The notes: generated by a model not told the origin, from the sequence alone. A stretch of 10,951 bases of DNA from JAXJYR01 sp964593515 (GCA_964593515.1 CAZQJH010000047.1:1-10951), one strand, 5' to 3'. Positions 1-7,220 are shown, counted from the stretch's first letter. Numbers and translations: made by a program.

Positions 1-1497
1 TAATAAAGGAATTTGTAAAATAATTTGACAAATTGCTCCAACTAAGACACTTACATAGAATACTAATCCACTAATTCCATTTTGTGATAAGAATAATTCA
101 ATATAATTTTTATTCTTAATTTGTAAACCAACATTAATCAACATTGAGAAGATAATTAATAAAGCTCCAATTCCTACAGCAGTTACTAATAAAATAGGAA
201 TAAAATCAGCCGTCATAATTTCAATTGGTTTTTCTTCAAATCCTAAAGCATGGAACATTGGATTTAATAAATGTTCATTTCCAAAAACCGAACCATAAAT
301 AAATCCAAAGATTGTTGAGAAGATACCGATTCTTACTCCAATTTCTCCTAAACGCATCTTCCATTGTTTAGCTGCAAATAATCCTACTAAGATTAAGACA
401 ATACCTTGTCCTACATCTCCAAACATAATACCGAATAATAAACTATAAGTAATTGCTACAATTGGTGTTGGATCAATTCCTGAATATTCAGGTACTCCAT
501 ACATTTCAACATACATTCCAAATGGTCTAACAAACCAGTTGTTTGTAATTTTAGTTGGTGGAGTTAAACGTTTGTCACTATGAGCAGGACGTACATCAAT
601 TTCCACATCAACTCCCTTAAAGCTTTCTTCAAGTTTATTAACATCTCTTTCATCACTAAATCCCGTAATTACAAAACGTTCTCCTAAAACTAAAACATAT
701 TTACGAGCTTCCATACTATTATGAATTACATCATAGTATTCACTTAATCCTGCAACTTCTTGCGCAACTTCGTCTTTAAATTTTTCAATTTCACCTTCAA
801 TTAAAGCAATATGTTTTTTATCTTGAACTAATTCTTCTTTTAATGAAACAATTGCTTCATCTGGTGTTCCATGAATAAAGCTTGGAATAAATACTCTTTC
901 AAAGTATAAAGAAGAGAAAATGTTATCAACATCAACTTCAAATTTCGTACTAGTTAAATAGAAACACCAACAGTATGTATCATCTTCAACTAAAGATTGA
1001 AATAAGAATGGATGTGATTCATAATAAGCTAACTTCTTAACACTATCAAGCGGTAAGCGTCCAAATCTAAATTTCACATAACTACATTCAAATAAATCAT
1101 CGAAACTTAAATCCATATTATGGATATTATTCATTAAAACTAAGGCATCTTCGTTTTCTTGAACCACTTCTTTAATTTCATTTAAGAAACTATTAGCTTC
1201 ACTTACTTTGTTATAAGCTTCTTCAACTTTATTTAAAGTTGCTTGATAATTTCGATCATTTATTTTTACTTTTTGACTACTTTTTGTTTTTAGTACATGT
1301 AACATTTCTTGAAATTTCGTATATTCATCATGAATTTCACGATTTTCTTCTAATACACTAGAACCATGTACTTGATCGATCATTTTACTAGCTAATTCCG
1401 GGTGAAAATAGTCTAATTGAGCAAATCTAACTAATGCATCGTTCAAATTTTCCATATCACCACTAATGTTAATTAGCTTCATCTTTGCGATTCCCAC
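1..1497 (-). CDS. ntpI: V-type ATP synthase subunit I (a-subunit), 3' end outside the window
   Basis: This is the membrane stator subunit of the V/A-type ATPase. It carries the ion half-channels beside the c/K ring and anchors the peripheral stalk. I translated 499 codons with no stop, and the frame runs off the left edge; the family is usually about 650 residues, so roughly the last 150 are missing. Residues 1-320 form the soluble cytoplasmic arm, with the family motif FGRLP at 145-149 and TPPTKITNNW at about 312-321. Membrane segments follow at about 346-377, 385-405, 428-455 and 473-499, including the hallmark YSLLFGIMFGDVGQG at 351-365. The start is GTG at 1497-1495 (MGIAKMKLI...). A strong AGGAGGTGAA ribosome binding site overlaps the stop codon of subunit C, so translation is probably coupled. 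The family is certain; whether H+ or Na+ is moved cannot be read from this part. Confidence 0.95.
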   Translation of the reverse strand, partial: MGIAKMKLINISGDMENLNDALVRFAQLDYFHPELASKMIDQVHGSSVLEENREIHDEYTKFQEMLHVLKTKSSQKVKINDRNYQATLNKVEEAYNKVSEANSFLNEIKEVVQENEDALVLMNNIHNMDLSFDDLFECSYVKFRFGRLPLDSVKKLAYYESHPFLFQSLVEDDTYCWCFYLTSTKFEVDVDNIFSSLYFERVFIPSFIHGTPDEAIVSLKEELVQDKKHIALIEGEIEKFKDEVAQEVAGLSEYYDVIHNSMEARKYVLVLGERFVITGFSDERDVNKLEESFKGVDVEIDVRPAHSDKRLTPPTKITNNWFVRPFGMYVEMYGVPEYSGIDPTPIVAITYSLLFGIMFGDVGQGIVLILVGLFAAKQWKMRLGEIGVRIGIFSTIFGFIYGSVFGNEHLLNPMFHALGFEEKPIEIMTADFIPILLVTAVGIGALLIIFSMLINVGLQIKNKNYIELFLSQNGISGLVFYVSVLVGAICQIILQIPLL

Positions 1498-1508
1498 GCC
1501 TTCACCTC

Positions 1509-2510
1509 CTAGTATATTAATTGGGCTTCAATATCTTCATAACTTTGCCCATAGTGATTACTTTCAATTAGTAAAATTAAGTTTTCTACTTCACTTCTTG
1601 ATAAAATTTCAAAAGCCACATAATGAACATATGGACTAGTTGAATAACGAATTTCTTTTTTAGCTAAGTTATATAAATAACGTTTAGTACAAATTTCAAA
1701 ATCTTCTTTATCTAAAGCTAAATGATATTTACTTTTAGCTAATATTTGTTCGAATTTAGCTTTATCTAAAGTGAATAAAGCATCAAATTTTTCTCGTTTG
1801 AAGTAATAACTTTGATCAATAAGCATTGGCATAATTTCTTCTTTACGATAATTAAAAAAGAAACGAGCACGATAAATAACATTTAAATTATATAATTCTA
1901 ATTGTTTAGCATAGAATTCCATAATTGCTTTATCCGAATTAACTTCTTTTTTAATAATCTCTAAAGAATGCTTATAATAATAATTAATAAAATCACGTTC
2001 AATTAACGTATAGTTAATTTCTTTACGATATTTACTTAAGATTTTTTCATAATCACGATTATGTAAAACCTTAATCAAATCATCGATATTATGACATGAA
2101 ACTAAGTCCATTACTGAATATGATGTAACTTCATCATAGAATAATGGATAACGTGCAATATCATCTTCTTTATTAGTCATAAATGAGCGAACTTTCATTA
2201 AGATTAAGTTAATTTCACTTTTCTTAATAAACAAACTAAAGAACTGTTCACATTTCAAATCACGATAACGATATAATTTCATCATCTTTTGATAATAAGC
2301 TCTTAATAGCATTTGTTCTAATTGCCCACGATGAACTTGATATTCACGTACATCTTTAAGCACATATTGATATCCAGCACTTTGTTTCAAGTAACGAATA
2401 ATATCACTTAATTCATTTTTCTTGGATAATTCTTCATAAGCACTAGCTTCAAGTTGCTTAGCCATCATTGCTCGTGCTTTAGCGCTTATGGCATTACATG
2501 CTTGTTTCAT
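1509..2510 (-). CDS. ntpC: V-type ATP synthase subunit C (central-stalk/rotor adaptor)
   Basis: Subunit C (the d/C family) is the funnel that links the central stalk to the membrane ring in V/A-type ATPases. The protein is 333 residues, the family's normal length, and almost entirely predicted helix. It opens KQACNAISAKARAMMAKQL, the family's usual Asn/Ala/Arg-rich first helix, and has many Tyr/Phe/Leu-rich helices such as YRDLKCEQFFSLF. I chose the ATG at 2510-2508 rather than the in-frame TTG at 2516. The ATG forms an ATGA overlap with the upstream stop and has GGTGAT five bases upstream, while the TTG lies on top of that ribosome binding site. The gene lies between the small stalk subunit and subunit I, which supports the call. 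Assignment rests on length, helical character and context as well as the N-terminal pattern, since the family is weakly conserved. Confidence 0.88.
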   Translation of the reverse strand: MKQACNAISAKARAMMAKQLEASAYEELSKKNELSDIIRYLKQSAGYQYVLKDVREYQVHRGQLEQMLLRAYYQKMMKLYRYRDLKCEQFFSLFIKKSEINLILMKVRSFMTNKEDDIARYPLFYDEVTSYSVMDLVSCHNIDDLIKVLHNRDYEKILSKYRKEINYTLIERDFINYYYKHSLEIIKKEVNSDKAIMEFYAKQLELYNLNVIYRARFFFNYRKEEIMPMLIDQSYYFKREKFDALFTLDKAKFEQILAKSKYHLALDKEDFEICTKRYLYNLAKKEIRYSTSPYVHYVAFEILSRSEVENLILLIESNHYGQSYEDIEAQLIY

Positions 2511-2824
2511 AAACAATCACCGATGCATTGTTGAAACATCGTATCTAACCATTCATCTTTGCTTTGATCATATAAAGCCTGTAACGCTTTTAAATCATTA
2601 TCTAGGTTCTTTTGTAAATCAGCTTGGTATTGATTTAAAGCTTTTTGATTCGCATCTTTTAAATCAGCGATACGCTTTTGTAAAGCGGCTTCCTCATCAG
2701 CTAAAAGTTTTTTCTTATAATCATTCATTGTTGATTCAAGTTCACGTTTAGCTTTTTTCTTATCTTCAACTTGATTTTTAGCCTGACGATCACAAGCAAT
2801 AATCTCTTTTAAGATACTTTCCAA
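2507..2824 (-). CDS. V-type ATPase peripheral-stalk small coiled-coil subunit (G/H type)
   Basis: This 105-residue protein is highly charged and lacks Pro and Gly until the last residues. Long runs of Lys, Glu, Gln, Ala and Leu (residues 15-85) show a continuous coiled coil. That matches the small peripheral-stalk subunit (called G, H, or NtpF in Enterococcus hirae), which pairs with subunit E to hold the catalytic head still. It is the first gene of the operon and overlaps subunit C by the ATGA. The start is TTG at 2824-2822, preceded by GGAGGGG six bases upstream; there is no better ATG nearby. Sequence alone cannot separate it from other short coiled-coil proteins, so the function rests mainly on position. 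Confidence 0.8.
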   Translation of the reverse strand: MESILKEIIACDRQAKNQVEDKKKAKRELESTMNDYKKKLLADEEAALQKRIADLKDANQKALNQYQADLQKNLDNDLKALQALYDQSKDEWLDTMFQQCIGDCL

Positions 2825-2853
2825 AAAGACCCCCTCCTTTTTTTTACACGAAG

Positions 2854-2881
2854 ATTATACTCCTCTTTTCATAAAAATCAA
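2854..2881 (-). promoter_or_regulatory. Promoter of the V-type ATPase operon
   Basis: On the minus strand TTGATT (2881-2876) and a perfect TATAAT (2859-2854) are separated by 16 bp. The predicted start of transcription is about 2847, which leaves a short leader ending in the GGAGGGG ribosome binding site of the stalk-subunit gene. No terminator hairpin is visible between the end of the pseudouridine synthase gene (2906) and this promoter, so some readthrough into the operon is possible. Confidence 0.6.
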
Positions 2882-2905
2882 TAGGAAATATATCTGTAAT
2901 CACTT

Positions 2906-3844
2906 TCAAGCCATAATTTTCGCAAATTGTTGCATAATTTCACAATTTTCAAGAACAATTTCTTGTTTACTTAGCTTAAATTCATTAGTAAAATCAAAGA
3001 CTATTTTATAAGCACATAAACTTTGATAAGTATCTTTATTATTTTTATTAGCCCCATATTTCACATCTCCATATAAAGGATAACCTAAATATGCCATCAC
3101 ACTACGGATTTGATGTGACTTACCACTTATTAATTCAACTTCAACTAAAGCATATTGCTTTTTTTGTTTAATTAAACGATAATTCATCTTAATTGGTTGA
3201 CTTCCTTCCACTTCATGATCAAAAATCATCGCTTTATTTAAAGCTTTATCTTTTTTATGATAAAGCTTTAACATTTTATTGTTTTCTTTTACTTGCCCTT
3301 CCACAATACATAAATAATATTTCTTAACTTCATGATTTTTAATTTTTTCACTAATCATACGTGCAAAACTAGCTTTCTTACTAGCAATCATTAATCCACT
3401 AGTATTACGGTCTAAACGATGAGCTATCGCCGGCGTAAAACTTTGATCAATACTTGGATCATATTGTTTATTATCATACAAATAATGCAACAAGCGATCT
3501 TGTACATTATCTTGAATTCCTTTTATATCTTTATGGGCTAATAAACCACTTTCTTTATTTAAAATTAAACAATCATCATCTTCATATACTACCTCTAAAT
3601 TACTTGGTACATGTAAGAAATCATAATCTTTAACTTCTTCATAATATTGCGGTGGTACAAAACATAAAACCACATCATTAACTTGTAAACGTTGCGATAT
3701 CTCACAACGTTTACGATTAACTTTAATCTTCTTATTACGAATAGCCTTATACATAAAACTTTTAGGCATCGTCGGCATTACTTTGCTAATAAATTTATCA
3801 ACTCTTTGATCTGCATCATTTTCTTTAATAATATATTCTTTCAT
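2906..3844 (-). CDS. RluA-family 23S rRNA pseudouridine synthase (RluC/RluD-like)
   Basis: This enzyme isomerises specific uridines to pseudouridine in structured RNA, most likely 23S rRNA. The protein is 312 residues, normal for the S4-containing RluC/RluD group. Residues 1-65 form an S4 RNA-binding domain (QRVDKFISKVMP, then KAIRNKKIKVN). The catalytic motif HRLDRNTSG lies at 142-150, with Asp145 as the predicted catalytic aspartate. The second conserved block, SGKSHQIRSVMAYLGYPLYGD, runs from 240 to 260. The start is ATG at 3844-3842 behind GGTGGTGATTTT, and the stop is TGA at 2908-2906. It is divergent from the helicase gene. Which uridine it modifies cannot be told from the sequence, so no symbol is given. 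Confidence 0.93.
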   Translation of the reverse strand: MKEYIIKENDADQRVDKFISKVMPTMPKSFMYKAIRNKKIKVNRKRCEISQRLQVNDVVLCFVPPQYYEEVKDYDFLHVPSNLEVVYEDDDCLILNKESGLLAHKDIKGIQDNVQDRLLHYLYDNKQYDPSIDQSFTPAIAHRLDRNTSGLMIASKKASFARMISEKIKNHEVKKYYLCIVEGQVKENNKMLKLYHKKDKALNKAMIFDHEVEGSQPIKMNYRLIKQKKQYALVEVELISGKSHQIRSVMAYLGYPLYGDVKYGANKNNKDTYQSLCAYKIVFDFTNEFKLSKQEIVLENCEIMQQFAKIMA

Positions 3845-3859
3845 AAAATCACCACCGAT

Positions 3860-3865
3860 ATTATA
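3860..3865 (-). promoter_or_regulatory. -10 box of the pseudouridine synthase gene
   Basis: A perfect TATAAT reads on the minus strand at 3865-3860, 16 bases upstream of the ATG. No good -35 hexamer is present at 16-18 bp spacing (TCGTTT is the nearest at 17), so the promoter is weak or needs an activator. The predicted leader is very short. Confidence 0.4.
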
Positions 3866-3940
3866 CTACAATTTTTATCAGAAAACGATAAGCTAAATAA
3901 CTCTTATGAAGATTAAAGCCCAATTAAAATTATTTTATAG

Positions 3941-3946
3941 TATAAT
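3941..3946 (+). promoter_or_regulatory. -10 box of the nuclease-helicase gene
   Basis: TATAAT at 3941-3946 lies 24 bases upstream of the helicase ATG, with AGAAGGG at 3956-3962 as ribosome binding site. It sits in an 11-bp inverted repeat, AGTAT-A-ATACT (3939-3949). No convincing -35 box is visible. Together with the opposed -10 at 3860-3865 this makes the 125-bp spacer a divergent promoter region. Confidence 0.4.
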
Positions 3947-3969
3947 ACTTAAGAAAGAAGGGTTTAAAT

Positions 3970-6267
3970 ATGATTCATCAAATATCAATTAAAGATTTTG
4001 TTAGTGCAATTTACCAAGAAGGAGATTTAAATGCTACTTCTTCTTTTGATCGTGCCCAAGTAGGTGGACAATTACATCGTTACTTACAAAATATGCGTGG
4101 TGATAATTACCAAAGTGAATATTATTTAAAACTAACTTATGATTATCAAGATATTACTTACATTCTAGATGGAAGAGCTGATGGAATATATTTAGATGAA
4201 CATATTGTTGAAGAAATTAAAAGTACAACCTTAAGTTATGATGAAATTAATGATCAAAATAAATTACATTTTGCTCAATGTTATTTATATGCCTATATTT
4301 ATGCTTTAGATAATCAACTAGATGAAATAGAAATTCATTTAACTTATATTCAAATAAAAACTAAAGAAGTTAAAATCTTTAAACAAAAACAAAAAACGAG
4401 TGATTTAGAAAACTTCTTTATAACTTCATTAGCTTTATATCATCATTGGTTAAGCTTACAAGAAGAATATAAAAATTCAAGTATTAATGCTTTAAAAAAG
4501 CTACAATTTCCTTTTGAAAATTATCGTCACCAACAATATCAATTTGCTTCAAGTGTTTATAAAACCATTATTGATTCGCAGCAATTATATGTTCAAGCTC
4601 CTTGTGGAATTGGGAAAACTATTTCAACCTTATTTCCTGCTTTAAAAGCAATTGGTGAAGAAAAGATTGATAAAATCTTTTATACTTGTGCTAAAAATAT
4701 GACCTTACAAGTTGGTATTGATACCATTAAACTATTATTAAAACAACAACCTTTTTTAAGTGTAGTTATTTATGCTAAAGATAAAGTATGTTTATTAGAA
4801 AAAAGAGATTGTGATCCTAAAGTATGTAAATATGCTAAAAACTATTATGGACGTAATAAACAAGCTATTCAGGATTTATTAACTAGTTATTATTTATATG
4901 ATAAACAAGAAATTAAAACCATAGCTTTAAAACATGATGTTTGTCCTTTTGAATTAAGTTTAGATATTTCTTTATTTTGTGATGTTATTTTATGTGACTA
5001 TAATTATATCTTTGATCCTCGGGTTCATTTAAAACGTTATTTTGAAGAAAAGAATCCTCATTTAATCTTAATTGATGAAGCTCATAACTTAGTTGAAAGA
5101 GCTCGTAATATGTACTCTAGCAAGCTTTCTTACCAACAAATTCATTCTTTACTAACTTTGACTAAGGGTAAACTAAAACAAGCTGTAGAAGGCTTATTAT
5201 TAGTGATTAGTGAATTAAAAGATAATTATCCTAATTATTATGCTAGTAATCAAATGTTTATTGAAGTATTAGATGCATGCGAAAACTTTGTGGAAGAAGG
5301 TCTTATTTTCTTTAATAAAGAAAATAAGCCTCATGAAGAAGAAATAAAAAATATCTTCTTCGAAGTAAATAACTACTTAAAAATAAGTGAATACTTCGAT
5401 GAAGATTATTTAAACTTAATTACTTATAATGAACAAGATATTAATATTGAAATCTTTTGTTTAAATCCATATAATGCTTTACACAATATCTATCAAAAAG
5501 TACGTAGTACCATTCTTTTCTCAGCTACTTTATCCCCAATAACTTATTTTGAATCATTATTAGGAACTAATAAAAAAGCTTATAAGTTAAACTTAAAATC
5601 ACCCTTTAATCCTAATCAACATAAATTAATTATTCATACCGGAATTAATACCCGCTATCAATATCGACAAAACTCTTTACCTTTACTAATTGAAGCTATT
5701 TATGCTATGGTTAGTGCTAAAGAAGGTAATTATATTGTTTTCTTTCCTAGTTATGCTTATCTACAACAAGTGGCCGATTTATATCAAGCTACTTATCCAA
5801 CAACCCTTCATCTTCAAAGTAGTGATATGTTAGAAGAAAATAAATATGATTTTTTAAGTTATTTCCAAAATACTAAAGAAACACAATTATTCTTTTGTGT
5901 CTTAGGTGGTATTTATAGTGAAGGAATTGATTTAAAACATGATTTATTACAAGGATGTATGATAGTATCACTTGGTTTAGCTCAACCTAATCCTTATCTA
6001 TCATTAATTCAAGATTATTTTAATGAACAAGATAAAGATGGTTATAACTATGCTTATCGCTATCCAGCAATGAATAAAGTCTTACAAGCAATGGGTAGAG
6101 TAATTCGTACTCATGAAGACTATGGTAATATTATTTTAGTAGATGATCGCTATCATACTCCTTTATATCAACAATTATTACCTAAACATTATCAAAACTT
6201 TGAAATCATTAATAATAATCATGATTTATTCCGTAGTTTAGTTAACTTCTATAACTTTAATAAATAA
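3970..6267 (+). CDS. PD-(D/E)XK nuclease fused to XPD/DinG-type Fe-S DNA helicase
   Basis: This is a 765-residue superfamily 2 DNA helicase with an N-terminal nuclease domain, probably acting in DNA repair or recombination. Residues 30-140 show the RecB/Cas4-type PD-(D/E)XK pattern: His36 in GGQLH, Asp67 in ILDGRADG, Glu82-Ile-Lys84, and Gln103/Tyr107 as QxxxY. The helicase core follows: Walker A APCGIGKT at 210-217, DEAH at 369-372, motif III FSATLSP at 517-523, GGIYSEGIDL at 646-655 and motif VI QAMGRVIR at 706-713. Four cysteines between Walker A and DEAH (274, 281, 286, 325, the last in CPFE) fit the XPD/DinG 4Fe-4S domain. All catalytic residues are present, so both activities are expected. 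The nuclease domain lacks the Cas4 iron-sulphur cysteines. The protein differs from Bacillus/Staphylococcus DinG, which carries a DEDD exonuclease instead. The 3' end overlaps the convergent HAD gene by 19 bp. Confidence 0.92.
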   Translation: MIHQISIKDFVSAIYQEGDLNATSSFDRAQVGGQLHRYLQNMRGDNYQSEYYLKLTYDYQDITYILDGRADGIYLDEHIVEEIKSTTLSYDEINDQNKLHFAQCYLYAYIYALDNQLDEIEIHLTYIQIKTKEVKIFKQKQKTSDLENFFITSLALYHHWLSLQEEYKNSSINALKKLQFPFENYRHQQYQFASSVYKTIIDSQQLYVQAPCGIGKTISTLFPALKAIGEEKIDKIFYTCAKNMTLQVGIDTIKLLLKQQPFLSVVIYAKDKVCLLEKRDCDPKVCKYAKNYYGRNKQAIQDLLTSYYLYDKQEIKTIALKHDVCPFELSLDISLFCDVILCDYNYIFDPRVHLKRYFEEKNPHLILIDEAHNLVERARNMYSSKLSYQQIHSLLTLTKGKLKQAVEGLLLVISELKDNYPNYYASNQMFIEVLDACENFVEEGLIFFNKENKPHEEEIKNIFFEVNNYLKISEYFDEDYLNLITYNEQDINIEIFCLNPYNALHNIYQKVRSTILFSATLSPITYFESLLGTNKKAYKLNLKSPFNPNQHKLIIHTGINTRYQYRQNSLPLLIEAIYAMVSAKEGNYIVFFPSYAYLQQVADLYQATYPTTLHLQSSDMLEENKYDFLSYFQNTKETQLFFCVLGGIYSEGIDLKHDLLQGCMIVSLGLAQPNPYLSLIQDYFNEQDKDGYNYAYRYPAMNKVLQAMGRVIRTHEDYGNIILVDDRYHTPLYQQLLPKHYQNFEIINNNHDLFRSLVNFYNFNK

Positions 6268-6890
6268 TTTTGATAGAAATCATCTAAGGTATCATATACT
6301 AGACAACCACATGCCTTTAATTTATCGACATGTTCATGTCCATCAGCAATCAAGATACAATTAGCTTTAACACTACTAGCTACTTCAAAATCATGAACAC
6401 TATCCCCAATAAAGCATACTTTTGAAGCATCTAATTGTTCTTCTTTCATCAATAAGTGTGCTAATGATTCTTTACTATGTGCATGAATATGATTTAATCC
6501 ATAAATCTTTTTAAAACGTGGTTGTAATTGATGTGAAGATAATTGTTTATCTAAATAACTACGATCACTTGCACTTAATAAGTATTGATCATAACCTAAA
6601 TCTTTAATCTTATCTAAACATTTTAAAGCATCTTTAAATAATGGTGCATCAATCGAATTAGGTTGATAATCATCCATATATCTTTTAGCTAAAACCTCGA
6701 AAGGGGTTTTTTTAAAGTCAAATCCAGCTTTACGATAATATTCTATTACTGGAAATTGAAATAAACGACGATATGCATCTACATCCCACATCTCAGCTAA
6801 ATTCTCACTTTTTAAAGTTACATTTAAAGCATGCATACTTAAATCTAAATCATCTAATAAAGTTCCATTCCAATCCCATACAAAATACAT
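6249..6890 (-). CDS. HAD-superfamily hydrolase, phosphoglycolate phosphatase-like
   Basis: This is a 213-residue haloacid dehalogenase-type phosphatase, probably cytoplasmic and acting on a small phosphorylated metabolite. Motif I is FVWDWNGTLLDD (3-14) with nucleophile Asp6. The second residue of the usual DxD pair is Asn8, as in a recognised DWNGT subgroup. An alpha-helical cap follows (about 16-85). Motif II is LLSAS (104-108, Ser106), motif III Lys140 in HSKESL, and motif IV FIGDSVHD (160-167), with Asp163 and Asp167 as metal ligands. The start is ATG at 6890-6888 with AGGAAG ten bases upstream. The first 49 codons and the upstream region are repeated exactly at 6982-7220. Substrate cannot be assigned. 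The 3' end runs 19 bp into the helicase gene, so antisense overlap of the two mRNAs is unavoidable. Confidence 0.9.
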   Translation of the reverse strand: MYFVWDWNGTLLDDLDLSMHALNVTLKSENLAEMWDVDAYRRLFQFPVIEYYRKAGFDFKKTPFEVLAKRYMDDYQPNSIDAPLFKDALKCLDKIKDLGYDQYLLSASDRSYLDKQLSSHQLQPRFKKIYGLNHIHAHSKESLAHLLMKEEQLDASKVCFIGDSVHDFEVASSVKANCILIADGHEHVDKLKACGCLVYDTLDDFYQNYLLKL

Positions 6891-6981
6891 AAAAAAATCA
6901 CTTCCTTTTAGTATAATTTTATACTACAAAGAAAGTGAAAAAGCAATTATTTTTTCATATAATCATTTAAAGAATTTATCG
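6743..6981. repeat. 239-bp perfect tandem duplication, unit 1
   Basis: Every base from 6743 to 6983 is identical to 6982 to 7222, so the two 239-bp units are head to tail with a 2-bp CT shared at the junction. The unit covers HAD codons 1-49, the HAD ribosome binding site and promoter, and the last 35 bases of the symporter gene frame (11 codons plus stop). Unit 1 is the copy joined to the intact HAD gene. I compared the units by eye along their whole length and saw no mismatch, including at third codon positions and in noncoding sequence. Confidence 0.95.
6918..6946 (-). promoter_or_regulatory. HAD gene promoter (copy proximal to the intact gene)
   Basis: On the minus strand TTGCTT (6946-6941) and TATAAA (6923-6918) have a 17-bp spacer. 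The -10 sits in a perfect 7-bp-arm inverted repeat, AGTATAA-TT-TTATACT (6910-6925). The -35 directly abuts the stop codon of the upstream chimeric ORF. Confidence 0.5.
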
Positions 6982-7129
6982 CTATTACTGGAAATTGAAA
7001 TAAACGACGATATGCATCTACATCCCACATCTCAGCTAAATTCTCACTTTTTAAAGTTACATTTAAAGCATGCATACTTAAATCTAAATCATCTAATAAA
7101 GTTCCATTCCAATCCCATACAAAATACAT
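6947..7129 (-). pseudogene. Chimeric remnant: HAD N-terminus fused to symporter C-terminus
   Basis: This is a 60-codon reading frame made by the 239-bp duplication. Residues 1-49 (MYFVWDWNGT to FPVI) are identical to the start of the intact HAD phosphatase. Residues 50-60 (AINSLNDYMKK) are identical to the last 11 residues of the AGCS symporter, and the stop is the symporter's TAA copied. The fusion stays in frame and has the full HAD promoter, ribosome binding site and ATG, so it is probably transcribed and translated. It keeps motif I and part of the cap but lacks motifs II-IV, so it cannot be an active phosphatase. I treat it as a by-product and not a functional gene, although a stable short product cannot be excluded. 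Confidence 0.85.
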
Positions 7130-7220
7130 AAAAAAATCACTTCCTTTTAGTATAATTTTATACTACAAAGAAAGTGAAAAAGCAATTATTTTTTCATATA
7201 ATCATTTAAAGAATTTATCG
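6982..7220. repeat. 239-bp perfect tandem duplication, unit 2
   Basis: This is the second exact copy, joined to the intact symporter gene. Removing either unit restores a simple arrangement: symporter stop, 56-bp spacer, HAD start. The ancestral locus was therefore a normal symporter-HAD gene pair. Complete identity means either a very recent event, active homogenisation, or an assembly artefact. Confidence 0.95.
7157..7185 (-). promoter_or_regulatory. HAD-type promoter, duplicated copy
   Basis: This is an exact copy of the promoter at 6918-6946: TTGCTT (7185-7180), 17 bp, TATAAA (7162-7157), with the same inverted repeat at 7149-7164. Here the -35 abuts the true symporter stop codon. It should drive the chimeric ORF, and transcripts may continue into the intact HAD gene, giving that gene two promoters. 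Confidence 0.5.

Noticed and set aside
2511..2516. Upstream TTG start for subunit C
   Set aside because: The TTG overlaps its would-be ribosome binding site, while the ATG six bases later has good spacing and an ATGA overlap.
2488..2751. 87-codon plus-strand ORF opposite the ATPase stalk subunit and subunit C
   Set aside because: It lies wholly antisense to the stalk-subunit gene and the start of subunit C, has no ribosome binding site and no recognisable protein features.
3875..3891. TTATC / GATAA hairpin in the divergent spacer
   Set aside because: A 5-bp AT-rich stem is expected by chance at this base composition.
3692..3916. 74-codon plus-strand ORF opposite the pseudouridine synthase start
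   Set aside because: It is antisense to the S4 domain, ends in the divergent promoter region and has no ribosome binding site.
6203..6227. AAATCAT / ATGATTT hairpin near the helicase 3' end
   Set aside because: The stem is only 7 bp, nearly all A/T, inside coding sequence and without a T-run, so it is not a credible terminator.
6743..7220. Mobile element or attachment-site explanation for the duplication
   Set aside because: There is no transposase or integrase, no terminal inverted repeats and no target-site duplication; the unit consists only of local gene ends.
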